From: Liolophura sinensis
Taxonomy: Eukaryota; Mollusca; Polyplacophora; Chitonida; Chitonidae
DNA: 64,000 nucleotides
Assembly: GCF_032854445.1 (NCBI RefSeq)
Contig: NC_088295.1
Coordinates: 47,603,385 to 47,667,384 of the forward strand
Direction: 5' to 3'
Positions within the stretch are counted from its first letter, which is position 1. Each line of letters opens with the position of its first letter. Made by a program: the position numbers and the translations under genes. The notes beneath the pieces are model-generated. The model made no database searches. It saw only the letters and a program-made list of their open reading frames with translations, and was not told the origin of the DNA. Positions 47,101 through 56,666 of the stretch are shown here, piece by piece.

Positions 47101-50100
47101 CATAAACACCAGGAGAAAACTGAAAGCCTCGGTTGCAAGATTCATGAAACTAACCATTTGATATGTACACATACCTTTTGTCAGTGGATATTGAAAAGTT
47201 GACTTGATCTCCAGCTTTCAGCTTAACGCTGGAATCCACGATGTCTTCTACCCCGTAGGGCAGGAAAAAGCACTCTCCATTGTGTTCATATGTCACGCGC
47301 CCCAGTCCGTCAACAGTCTGAGGTAATGAGCCCTGCACACAAATTGTTTAGAATGACCGATGATGATTTCACCGCACGGTGAATTATAGTGACAAAACTA
47401 GACATTCTTTCAAGAAGTGTAATACACTTAAATACGTATTTGTATTTCAAACATAGAACCCCATGTTCCTGAATTATGTTTTATATTGTAAGTTTTACAG
47501 AAAACTATGTGTGTACCATTTCGAGAATATTGGCTTGTAACAGAACGCAACTCTAGTATGTCTTGGCAAAAATATCTTGATGTTTTATATACAGGCAATG
47601 AGTGTTAAACTACCCAACAAAAAAAATGTGTATTTTTTCAAATTAATTCATATTTATCCCCAAATTCACACTGATCCAATGATGACACTGGATGTGACAC
47701 AAGAGGTTATCTGAGTACTCCCTGTTGTTTCTCAGAACTACTTGATACAAGACTGTGGCACAAGACCTATGGCTGGATGGCTTTCACACAGCTACAGATA
47801 TTTTAGTTAGCTATTAAGGACTGGAGATCTAGGAATGATCTGGGTTAATTTTAATTGATCTATAAAGATGTGCAGTTCAAGTTACTTTGTTTGATGCAAG
47901 CTCAGTCACTTACATTTTTGTTCTTTAGAGGTTTAGCTTCTTGTACTATTGTTCCTTTATATTTCTCCTCACTGAGGACCTCCACATCAATAAGTGGGCT
48001 TTCTACCTTTGTCACAGCGCAGGCCACAGGCTTCCCGGTACGCCGGTCATACGACATCTGGAACTCCACTGGATCTGGCAATACAACCACAAAACAACTC
48101 AGAATAATGTACAAACCTGCAAATATGTAGCACGGCAAGGACAATGTCCTGCACCAATGTCCTGTTTGGTACAGGTCAAACTGTCATGTAAATAACATTC
48201 CAACTATTGCAATAAGGGGAATAGGTGGAACATTTGCCCTTATGTCCTGCACCAAGTGATTTATTTATTTATTTGATTGGTGTTTTACGCCGTTCTCAAG
48301 AATATTTCACAGCCCGGGGGAAACCCACGACCATCCACAGGTTGCTGGCAGACCTTCCCACTTATGGCCGGAGAGGAAGCCAGCATGAGCCGTGCACCAA
48401 GTGAAAAATCATTTCCAGGCTTGGTGTAAATGATTATTTCTTGTGAAATAGGAGTGTAACATATTCAAGCAGTCAGAAATTTACGTCGGTCTTCAATATG
48501 TGAGAACTAAATTACAAAGAATGACCTCAAATTTCATCCACGACAAAGTTACTCGCTCTCTACTGATGTTAGAAAGGTGTTTTTAGGCTTACCGGACAAA
48601 AAGTTGCATTTTATAAAAATAATCATTTGCATCTTAGAATTTCCATTTTCAAAATGCACTAAAAATCAAATCCAATACATGTACAGATACATGTACTGTA
48701 CAAAATCTATAGTAAAACTCTCCCCAAATTGCACTCTGCTATTCTACATGTATAATTATCACAGAAAGGATGAAAGCTTGATCTTCCCCATACAACCATG
48801 AAAAATAAAAAAAAACAAAAACGCCAATCTCTTGTGAATATAGTAATCTCTGTTTGTGCAGAGCTCTGATCATCAACAAGTCCTGGTGTACAAGTCCAAT
48901 AAGTGCTGCAGCCTTGCTATTTCACCAGTTCACAAACACTTACCTCCAATTTTCATGTTGTCTATACTGTCATTATATTCACTGAAGTGAAAGAAAAGTC
49001 TGGCCTCCCTGTCACAGCATTGGATAAAACCATAGGAATGCTGGAAAAAGATAAAAAGGATTTATTAGTAATTATAAAGTCATTTCCATACGTATGTACC
49101 TGGAATCCAATTTACATCTATATAACTGTACATACTGGATTTCACCTAGAGTTAAAGGTTTAAAGAAGTAATGGTTCGACACATTTCCCCCCGATTCTGA
49201 TGGATTCATCCACCTTATGAACCACTTCAAGACAGCAGTCCTCACATATGCTTTTCAGCTTCCGCTTCAGCAAAATGTCTTCCAGAAAAATCATGAAATT
49301 TGCAACAACCTAAAAAAGCAGCACATCATTGCTTATATATTTAAGATGCACATACCAACAACTGCTGCCGACTTAACAACATTTGAATGAGTAGTGTATG
49401 TATGTATGTATACTTGGTTTTAAAGTCATACTTTACAATTTTTTAGTCATAAGATGCTAAAGAGTCCATTTGTATGTCCCAACCCGGTTTTGATCCGGGG
49501 TTGCCCGACTTCAAGGGGGACTCTCTAACCAATAGGCCCCTGAAGTGGTATAATCAGTGATAAAATTAATACACGAGATCAATTTTATGCCTCAACGCTT
49601 TCAAACTCACCAAAAGTTTTTCGACAAATCCGGTTTCCCTTACTATGCCATTACTGTTGGGCTGTTGAATCAGAGTGGCATTCATTGTGTTTGAGGATCG
49701 TTGAAAAGATAAGATGGCAGGGTCCTGCATTGGCGGCTGGAAATTCTGAAGGAAAAAGTACAAGAAAGTAATTGCTCAGCTGACATACAAACATTTTGCA
49801 AGTGCTCACTGAACACTTGAATAAATACTTCAGATGAACACAGCATACGCCCCAACAAATGCATTTGAAGTATAACAGAATACCTTCAGCATTGTGGTGA
49901 GTATAACCTCTGAGAGGAAACTTCATGGGTGTTGATGATAGGTACATGGTTATCATGATAACTGCACAAGTGGACAAATGTGTCTACCAGAAATGAAAAT
50001 TTTATGCAGAAAAGAAGCTCAAGAAATCCTATCTATTTTTTTTAATAGTCGCAACACTCTGTCATCATTGTATCTATGTATCCCCTAAAAGATCAAATTC

Positions 50101-50536
50101 TCCGTGGGAAGCAATTGGAGACCTGGCCCAGACGCTAATATGGACAGACAGGCAGACAAAATCGTTACAACATAATATCCTCAGACTAATGGCAGGGGTG
50201 TATCGAAAGTTGAAACGTTGTTTTAGATGTCAGATAACAGAACATTCAACTGTAAATGTATAAACACTGATTTTGTCAGGATTTTAAAGGATTATTAAAG
50301 TTCTAATAAGATCAGCAGAACTTTTTTTACACAGAATCTTCACTAATATAACATTTCACTCCAGCCATTACTATTTTAATCATTTATTTCAAATATTTCG
50401 TTTATACGACTACAATTAATGCCTGCAGATCATTGTTTTTAAAAAATCAGGATTAACTGTAAATCTGATCTATACTAAGTGACTATGCTGAACTTACTTT
50501 CCACTGAGGACTGTTCATTCCGTTTGCACAGGTCAT
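34097..50536 (-). CDS. CSDE1: Cold shock domain-containing protein E1 (UNR), 17 coding exons, 816 aa
   Basis: Cytoplasmic RNA-binding protein; family members control translation and mRNA decay. Coding exons in transcript order: 50536-50498, 49745-49611, 49040-48944, 48074-47914, 47332-47175, 46793-46580, 45470-45301, 44040-43869, 43185-43042, 41346-41217, 40133-40012, 39608-39436, 38838-38712, 37576-37468, 36512-36328, 35348-35185, 34247-34097. All boundaries are GT-AG, phases agree, and the total is 2451 nt. Canonical cold-shock domains carry YGFIQ...FFHF (~res 46-110), FGFIE...FFHY (~215-270), FGFIQ...FFHF (~383-435), YGFIE...FFHF (~545-600) and FGFIN...FFH (~713-765), with non-canonical domains between. 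The C terminus has [16 protein letters not shown], a SUZ-C-like motif. Length is close to the ~800 aa of vertebrate CSDE1. The N-terminal 45 residues differ from what I recall of vertebrates. Introns carry many SINEs and small inverted-repeat elements. Confidence 0.96.
34385..34527. repeat. 21-bp minisatellite in last CSDE1 intron
   Basis: The unit CCTTGCAGAGTCCTCAGGAA plus A repeats about 6.7 times with drift. Since 21 bp is seven codons, both strands remain open (a LQSPQET-like heptad on plus), which explains the 82- and 87-codon frames here. It lies between the last two CSDE1 exons. Confidence 0.9.
35054..35098. repeat. (AT)n microsatellite in CSDE1 intron
   Basis: About 45 bp of TA dinucleotides, 87 bp downstream (transcript sense) of the donor at 35184. 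Confidence 0.95.
35827..36001 (-). repeat. SINE-A, 5'-truncated, with 19-bp target-site duplication
   Basis: CACAAGTTTGATATTTACT occurs perfectly at 35827-35845 and 35983-36001, bracketing 137 bp of minus-oriented SINE-A tail and body. It lies in CSDE1 in the sense orientation. The perfect duplication indicates a young insertion. Confidence 0.95.
36546..36790 (-). repeat. SINE-A, nearly full length (CSDE1 intron), left arm of an inverted pair
   Basis: Tail at the left (ATTTGATTGGTGTTTTACAC), body with some loss, and an intact-looking head at the right (CTGAGCCATGGAGGCT), with a short CCAG duplication near the A box. It abuts a plus-oriented SINE-A. Confidence 0.85.
36791..36966 (+). repeat. 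SINE-A, 5'-truncated, right arm of an inverted pair
   Basis: It begins within the body (CATGCTGGCTTCCTCTCTGG) and runs to GAGTATGGCTTAAAACACC and (AAAT)n. Together with 36546-36790 it forms a foldback with a short loop. Confidence 0.85.
38190..38645. repeat. A-rich degenerate tandem repeat in CSDE1 intron
   Basis: Blocks of the form AGGAGCTAAAAAAAAAAAG, then CTTAACCTTCAAACCATG, then TATGAGAGTCCATTATAC recur about six times at 60-120-bp spacing, with a C-run near 38283-38299. The array ends 67 bp before the exon at 38712. Confidence 0.75.
38967..39165 (-). repeat. SINE-A, diverged with small deletions (CSDE1 intron)
   Basis: Tail TTTATTTGATTGAAGTTTT, body phrases GGTAGCCAGCATTATGGTGG and GGCTTGAACTCACAGCG. 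The head end is degraded (GCATTAGTATGCTA). Confidence 0.75.
40258..40905. repeat. Dispersed repeat family R1 with internal ~170-bp duplication (CSDE1 intron)
   Basis: The segment from AAATCTAGTTATCTAGTTAC to GGAATTATAGCTCGGACG is repeated as GGAGATCTGGTAACCAC to GGATTTATAGCCCGGGCATG. The end phrase AGACAAAATCGCAATAACAT then AATACCCTC is shared with the copy at 49795-50210. It is non-coding and no known family is assigned. Confidence 0.6.
41373..41510. repeat. Inverted-repeat element M2, left end missing (CSDE1 intron)
   Basis: It shares with the complete copy at 46921-47101 the phrases CTTGAATAAATGTACCATAC and CTCTCACACC(T/A)GCCAATC, and ends AATTCTGTATCCCTTTAA. The left inverted repeat is lost. 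It begins only ~27 bp from the exon at 41346. Confidence 0.75.
43770..43860 (-). repeat. SINE-A fragment beside a CSDE1 splice donor
   Basis: GTGCCGTGCTCAAAATTACT, then TTATGTGATGGCTGCCAGCA, is diverged SINE-A tail and body. It ends within ~10 bp of the donor of the exon 43869-44040. Confidence 0.6.
44055..44404 (-). repeat. SINE-B with target-site duplication (CSDE1 intron)
   Basis: AAAAAATAAAGA at 44055-44066 and 44393-44404 brackets a minus-oriented SINE-B. The (GTGA)n tail is followed by GCTTGGGGTTTAACGTCGTA, and the body matches 20982-21348. The head stops at CGTCCGCTTCGGGACCGG, lacking the first ~25 bp. Confidence 0.93.
44541..44873 (-). repeat. SINE-A, diverged, split by a small inverted-repeat element (CSDE1 intron)
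   Basis: The tail and body occupy 44541-44709 (TATTTATTTGATTTGTGTTT; GGAGGGAGGAAAACGGG). The head-side part resumes at ~44801-44873 (AATTGAACTCACAACCACC, then CCAGGTCACTGTGCTG). The interruption is the element at 44710-44800. Confidence 0.7.
44710..44800. mobile_element. Small foldback element (MITE-like) nested in SINE-A
   Basis: 91 bp with imperfect terminal inverted repeats. The left end GCCCTCTTAACG...AAGAACACGTAACTACC pairs with the reverse complement of the right end, GCCCTCGTAAAAAGCACATAACTACC. No coding capacity. A clean target duplication could not be identified. Confidence 0.65.
46050..46334 (-). repeat. SINE-A, full length, with target-site duplication (CSDE1 intron)
   Basis: CCACTTGTATGA at 46050-46061 recurs at 46323-46334. 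The element between them is complete, from the tail (GATTGGTGTTTTACGACTTA) to the head (CCGACTGAGCCACGGAGGCC). With 4942-5223 it is the best source for a SINE-A consensus. Confidence 0.95.
46921..47101. mobile_element. Inverted-repeat element M2, complete (CSDE1 intron)
   Basis: The left end AAAGGGATACAGAATCAATG then CTGATTGGCTG is the inverse of the right end CAGCCAATCCGAGTCAATTC then TGTATCCTTCC, giving ~35-bp imperfect terminal inverted repeats around a ~110-bp core. It is MITE-like and non-coding. A truncated relative is at 41373-41510. Confidence 0.75.
48248..48404 (-). repeat. SINE-A, truncated and internally deleted, with target-site duplication (CSDE1 intron)
   Basis: TGCACCAAGTGA at 48248-48259 and 48393-48404 brackets 133 bp of minus-oriented SINE-A. 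The sequence jumps from AAGAATATTTCAC to AGCCCGGGGGAAACCCACG, omitting the CGACGGCGGCCAGC segment. Confidence 0.93.
49396..49555 (-). repeat. Compact SINE-D: tRNA-like head fused to SINE-B/C-type tail
   Basis: On the minus strand GGGGCCTATTGGTTAGAGAG (A box) and GGATCAAAACCGGG (B box) form a tRNA-like head. It is followed almost at once by CTTATGACTAAAAAATTG, TAAAGTATGACTTTAAAACC and (CATA)n. The tail matches that of SINE-B and C, but the long body is absent. Confidence 0.75.
49795..50210. repeat. Dispersed repeat family R1, second copy (CSDE1 intron)
   Basis: It shares with 40258-40905 GATGAACACAGCATACGCCC, AATGCATTTG, the phrase ACTGCACAAGTGGACAAATG, and the 3' end GGCAGACAAAATCGTTACAA then CATAATATCCTC. 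Same orientation, strongly diverged. Confidence 0.6.
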
Positions 50537-50570
50537 AGAGTTTTCATCAACCAGGTGTATACTTCAGCCT
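50537..50570 (-). other. CSDE1: CSDE1 5' UTR part of first coding exon
   Basis: A splice acceptor (CCTCAAACAG) ends at 50571 on the minus strand, 34 nt before the ATG. The first coding exon therefore spans 50498-50570, and at least one non-coding 5' exon must lie further right. Confidence 0.6.
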
Positions 50571-53500
50571 CTGTTTGAGGAAGAGTAAAAGCAGAACAGT
50601 TGTTCACTCGAGTTGTGATCGTTGTTGTCGTCGTCTAAGTAACCGTGAGAATACGTGCAGAACTTGGAATCCTCAGATGCGCAGCATGTGCAGTTTTTGG
50701 ATTGGGCACCCACTAAATTGAATCAATTTTTCTGTTGTGTTGTTTTAGAAGTTTTTGCTGATCGAAAAAGAATCCTTTTCTTCTTTGTTCGTTCTTGGAG
50801 AAGGAAAGAGTTGAGCTACAACTACATAAACTGGAGTGCTGAAAATATACAATAGGAAAAATGCCTTGAATATATAAATACAATGAGTTTTAGTGGTTAC
50901 AATATAAATGTGAATGACTAACAAGAATCTGCCATCAAACATCTGATTCAAAACTATTCTCCACCCCCCACCCCCACCCAAAAAACTTGTTTCTTGTGAG
51001 GTCATTAAATCAGCACTATATCAGTATTTATGAATGTATGTACAAGTAGACATGGGCATAATGACAAATATGCTACATGTATATTCTGTAATTCTTCCAC
51101 TTTTTCACAGGTTTGCAATGTGTTTATTGAAGCATATTTTGAAGGCATTATTGTGTACAAGTTTATACAATTATACTTTCTCAGGCCTCAACATAAGATG
51201 CGATCAAACCGCCCGATCGCCTGTCAATCTCCTAAACATAAATTCAGGAGAACGAATTTTCAATCACCATGAAAACTCCAGGTGAACGATAATTTCATGT
51301 GTTGGCAAGTACAATGTGCTCTCAGTAGGTCGCTGATAGCTAAATTTATTTCTCTTACAGGAAAATCCACACAAACAGCCGGTTTAAATACAAAAAAAAA
51401 ACTGATCACCGATGTCAGTAAAATGAAAATGGCTCATTGAGCATAGACTACTTATATGTAATGTGACCTATGATTGGTTCAGTGGAAATTGCGTGACCAA
51501 TGAAATGTTTCGTTTCATAATCCCAAATAAATGTTTACACCTCTGAGGAGTTTGTAGACTGACACGGTTTGAAAAATAACTTCAAAACAGAATAGCGACT
51601 GTAATTTAATGATTAATATTTTAATTAACGCTATTACCACATTAAAATCAAAGTATATTGTTAAAATCAATACATATATGCGACAATTTCTCTGTATGAG
51701 TTTTCTTTCAAACACAATATAACTGGATTCTTAAAATGAAGAAACATATAGCTTGTACGATGAGGCCCATTATCTTTTACCGGACAACATGGATGTATGT
51801 ACCATTAAATACTGATGGTTGAAGGCAGATAACTTCCTAGAGTCCTTATTTGATTTCCTATAAAAAAAAATATAGGCCGGGGTCGAGGGGCCGCTAAGGC
51901 CCCTGAAGCTCTGGGGGTCTAGATTGCTGGAGATGCATTTTCAGCCATTTCTGGCAATCTGACAGACAACATCAGAGGTGCAAGTTCTGACAATTTTGTA
52001 CATAATAATTGCTTCTTTCATCAGTGCAACATTTGTGAGACTGCAGGGTTCTCTGAACAACACTTTCAGCCAAAACAGAAAATAAGTACCTTTATATTAA
52101 CTAGGGGTGGGTATTGCCCCTAAAATTGTATTTTGATATAGGAAAACTGTATTGCCTTATAGGACTAGCTACATCACTTTAACAGAACAAAATTAAACCA
52201 ATGCATAAGACGAACATTTTTTGAAAGTCCTACATAAGTGATATGGCTTGTGTCGAGATAACTTTTAAATGTTAGTACGTTTTCTTGGAATGTGACAAGA
52301 TGTAACTGATGTTCAGCAAGTCATTTTATTTGGGTCAACTTTTAAAGATTTAAAAGTAAACATTTACTTTACTTTATATTAACTAGTAAATATCACACTC
52401 AAATATCTATTTCCACTGTAGAAATATACTTCACAATTAATAAAATTGCACTGCGAAAATAAATTCAAAATCTTTATGATGAGTATTTTCCAAATGTTTA
52501 GAGACAGAGAAACATCAGGGATTCATAGAAGTCCAAATTTTACGAACAGAAACTCAAAAATTGAGTTTTTTGAGAGGCTAAATAGAGTTTAAAAACATTT
52601 TACCGGCCAATTCGGAGTCAAGATTGAGTTAAAATTTATTTTACAAACCACAGACAGGTCTTGCGTCAATGGCGGTAAGGTCAATATGTGGGTTTGGGGT
52701 TCCCACACACCTATCTACATGTAGAAGGTGACGTCCCCTGGATTACAGAAAAAGTTGGTGAAAAGAACGCGCAGTACAAAGCTGGATGAAATGTGTAAGC
52801 TTAAGGGGAATGATTGATGGGAAAAGGGTGATCAAAACTTTGATCTCCTCGCTGACAAATCAGGAGAATGATTATCCGATTCCCTCATTCATCCTTATGT
52901 CGAGGCCTGCTTTCTGTGAAACCGAGAAGCTGGCCAATCCCACTAATGAAGTTTTGTCTTCAAAATCAAATATAAGAAGTGTATAAATTGCACTGAATAA
53001 TTCTCTTTCATATGTGAAAAAGTTGAGGAATAACTTATCAAGGGTAACATACTAGTAATTGCTATGGGTGATAAAAGTCTAAAATACTTGTTACCTATAC
53101 ATGTTGTGACTTGTGATGGGATACAAATATATCTTTCCCATCAATGCCACAAAAAAGCCATGGTTACTCTGAGTGGATGCAGTAGTGCAGACTACTGTGG
53201 GACTTATTTCTTTGCTATTCTAAAGGACCCAGCCATGAGGAAAATACAGCTTCATTAACATAAGAGGAACTTTGATCTCAAACACTGCGAACTGTGCAGC
53301 AAGTATTTGTCAAATTGCATGGCTGATCAAGACCTAGAGAAGTTGGCTTGGAGCTGTGCCAGACATCCCACTGATAACTGCAATTCTGATGGTGCATCTA
53401 CATGACTGTTCTGTGTGTTATCTAAATTGTCTTGAAATATTATCCTTACTTGTCCAAAATTGACGAATAAGTGTAATTTGAGTTATGGACAGGATACTAG

Positions 53501-55729
53501 GGACATAAAATTTACCGCGAAAAGTCAGCCAACAAGAAAATGAAGACAGTGACCCACAAATAATGAATTACCCAATGGAATATTAACCGTAATTGATCCA
53601 GGGCTTCCTCTGGGTCAGTATTTTTTTTAGGCAGTCACTTTAGCCACTCATCAGATTTTGTAGCTAAGACAATTCTTCTTTCGGCATACTTCCTTATCGG
53701 CCTTGACTTCTGTGATCATCAACTGATTCAATGGAAGCATTATCCATGACTCTTGTAGGTCTCCATCTGTAATTTGTTTTTATCTGCCTTGGTGTAGCTG
53801 CTAGAAACAATTTGGTTTCTTCAAGCTATTTCTGGAGTTTATCAAACGTTACATTTAGAACAATTGCTCTCAAAACAATGGACCAATGCTTAGCAGCATG
53901 GTTTTGTTTTTTGAAAAAAAAAATCAATCATTTTTTCAACCTATCTGTAAGATCCTAGTAAAATGTAATTTCCTCTATCAGAAAATCTGTTACGAAATTA
54001 ATTTATAAATTCAGTTTATTCAAATGCAGCATCATGATCAGTACATTGGAGTAACACTCTTTGACAGGTGAAAACTAGACATGGTACACATTTATTCTGA
54101 AACATTTAATTTACTTCGGATCCAAAAAAAATAGTTTATTAAGCGGAAAAGGTTAAGTTTTTCAAGGGAGGTAACTTAATTTACAGGTGTTACTTTACCT
54201 TGATTTATCTCCCTTGATAATTTTTGTTTTCACAATTCGTGATGAAAGGCATCCCTTAAAATGCCATGATTCTCATTCTTTATCTAACAAAAATGATTTT
54301 CAAGCTTTATTTAACGTAAGTCAAACTGCAACAATGCTGAACCCCCTTTGTAGATTTCTGTCAAGTAATCGCCATAGAACTGTTTTGTTGATGTTTCACA
54401 GAGATGAGGCCGTTTGAAATGAAAGTGGATTATTTTCATGAGAAAAACTGCGAAAATCTGCTACAAACCCCAGAAAACTCTCATGGTAGATTATGTATAA
54501 CGTTGTATTTTTTCTCAAGTAAATAAATTTGGCGCCAGAAACATTCGCATTTTTTCAAATTTTATCGCCATTTCAAAAAATTACTCTAAATTTGCAACAA
54601 TGGTGAATGCCAGTAGAAGCCCTGAGGATCTTTAAATAGGGAGGCCACTTGGCAAAAACATTCGATACATAATGTACCAGTGTAGTTTGTCCACTGTTTT
54701 ATTATGTATCAAAAGTTTTTCCCTGGGTCGTGGGCTAGAAACACTCTCCATGATCATAACCAGTGTCGAATATGGCATAATACAAAGTATGTTACCCTTG
54801 GCCAGGGATTGCTGATTGTGCAAATGTCAGGCAGAAATCGCTACAGAGGTTCCAAATGTGGACATGAAAATACCCAGCGTTTTGGGCACGGGCATCTGTT
54901 AGATTTTGCATTGTAACCATGCCACGCAGTGTTCATACTTTTTCTCATGTTTGGACAAACTGGGTGTCCAGGATACAATAAAGAGGCAGCCAGATTAGAC
55001 CTTTCTATGTATCCTGATCAAACAATTTCAGGAATACAACAGTAATGCAATCGGTTAACCTCTAATAACCATTGTTGATCCACGGCCAGTGAGTGTGAAG
55101 ATGACCTTTGACCCCTTGAGGTAAGGTATTAACCCATTCAAAGGTCACAGATTAACATGAATTACTACAGAGCAACAGAGAGGGTGTCTGCGTTTTCACT
55201 GCTACTGAAACAAAAAGTAACTCATCATCTTCTACTCATGCAAACTTTCACATAATTTAGCTAAAATGCATCGGCTGAGCAGCCAGAAGTTTTGCGCGTC
55301 GAATCTGACACGGACAAAACTGCGCAGATGATCCGCTGACTTACACTTCAAGTTTTAATCGTTCCTACTACCGTTAGATATCTTCACAACCAGTAGAAAA
55401 CAGACTTCCCAATAACAGAATCCCATAAAGTAGTAATCCAAACAGAAAAACACAGTTGCTAAATATTTTACGCTCACCCCAAATCAGCACAGCCGGAGGC
55501 ATGCCGCCATGATGAAATTAAAGTTATTAGTAATCTCTGAAACATAACGCACAAAATCCGATTGAGCACATGTTCCCATTATATAGAAATTCAAACTTGA
55601 CTTGGAAATAAATAAATCACACAAAAATTTTCTGTGACCATATCTAATGACAGTGTGATCTGTAATGAAACAAATACGAAATAAACAGGACCGGTCGATT
55701 TTTGTTGGAGAGTATACGTCATATTCCTC

Positions 55730-55737
55730 TGACGTCA
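55730..55737. promoter_or_regulatory. Palindromic CRE (TGACGTCA)
   Basis: A perfect cAMP-response-element palindrome lies between the putative first exons of CSDE1 and CHMP2A, with a half-site (ACGTCA) 14 bp away. An 8-mer can occur by chance; position and pairing are what make it interesting. Confidence 0.35.
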
Positions 55738-56239
55738 TGTGTACAAAACACAAGGCGATGAGTCGAAGTGATTCAAGGAACTGAACTAAAATAAGACTTA
55801 AACTCATTTACAGGCACGGCACCTTCTCAGAGTTAGGCAATAATTTGAAGACAGGGGAATACAAGTCGTGGAAATTGTCAAAGTAAGTACTAATAAGTAT
55901 ACAGTTAAAGGAATTTAGTGCGTTCAGCGTAGTGTGTACATCATCAACAACAACATCCATGATCCATGATCCATTGAGTCATTGACAGTACCACTCAACT
56001 TATTCAAGATAGGACAATATGTTATAACTAGTTCCAAAAATGTAAAAGGCTCTTTCATGGAGGAAACATTTAATGAAAAAATGTTCTTATTTTCTATATA
56101 TACCTTTACCAGCTTTTGAGATCTTTTAAGGTTACAAACAGTAGTAATTCAAACGTTAACTTTGATTCAGTAGTACATACATTTCCATAACTGTGATTAG
56201 TAAAGTTTATGTTGTTGTTCTGTCATGTGGTAGATAATA

Positions 56240-56247
56240 TGACGTCA
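56240..56247. promoter_or_regulatory. Second palindromic CRE (TGACGTCA)
   Basis: A second perfect TGACGTCA, 427 bp upstream of the CHMP2A start codon, probably in its first intron. Confidence 0.3.
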
Positions 56248-56666
56248 CTTCACGGAATAGTCAGCTTTTCATAATGAACATCAGAGAAAAGGGCCAACAA
56301 CAAACTGTTTGTAGCAACACAAAGTTACTCTTCACGAAACTGACTCCTTTAACAAAGACATCTGACTTCAGATACAGATGGACTGTGGAGGCTTGAATCA
56401 CAATGAATACAATTAGATAACTAACAAATTTATGGTCCCTGGAACCAAGAGCCACTGTTGTGTGGTATTAGTTATTTTAAATTTTTTTTTTTTTTGACAT
56501 TTGTCGTGCATAATGAGGAACCCTGAAATTGCGCAATAGCACATTTGCCATCATGCATGAGTATATGTAAATCTATGCATATGTAAATATGATATTATGT
56601 GTTTGTTTCAAATTTCAATATAAATTCTGTTGCAGGTTTAAAGACCTGTGAGCATAGATCAGCAAG

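Larger units (their letters stand above)
50571..56635. other. Intergenic region between divergent CSDE1 and CHMP2A
   Basis: No coding exon and no SINE is supported. It must contain both promoters and the 5' non-coding exons. A donor-like site ending GTCAAAGTAAGT at 55882/55883 (+) could close a CHMP2A 5' exon. A minus-strand donor (AAGTGTAAGTC) near 55336-55344 could close a CSDE1 5' exon. Both are inferences. Confidence 0.45.

Noticed and set aside
55484-55807. 107-codon minus-strand frame between CSDE1 and CHMP2A
   Set aside because: No family resemblance. It overlaps the likely promoter/5' exon region and is probably fortuitous.
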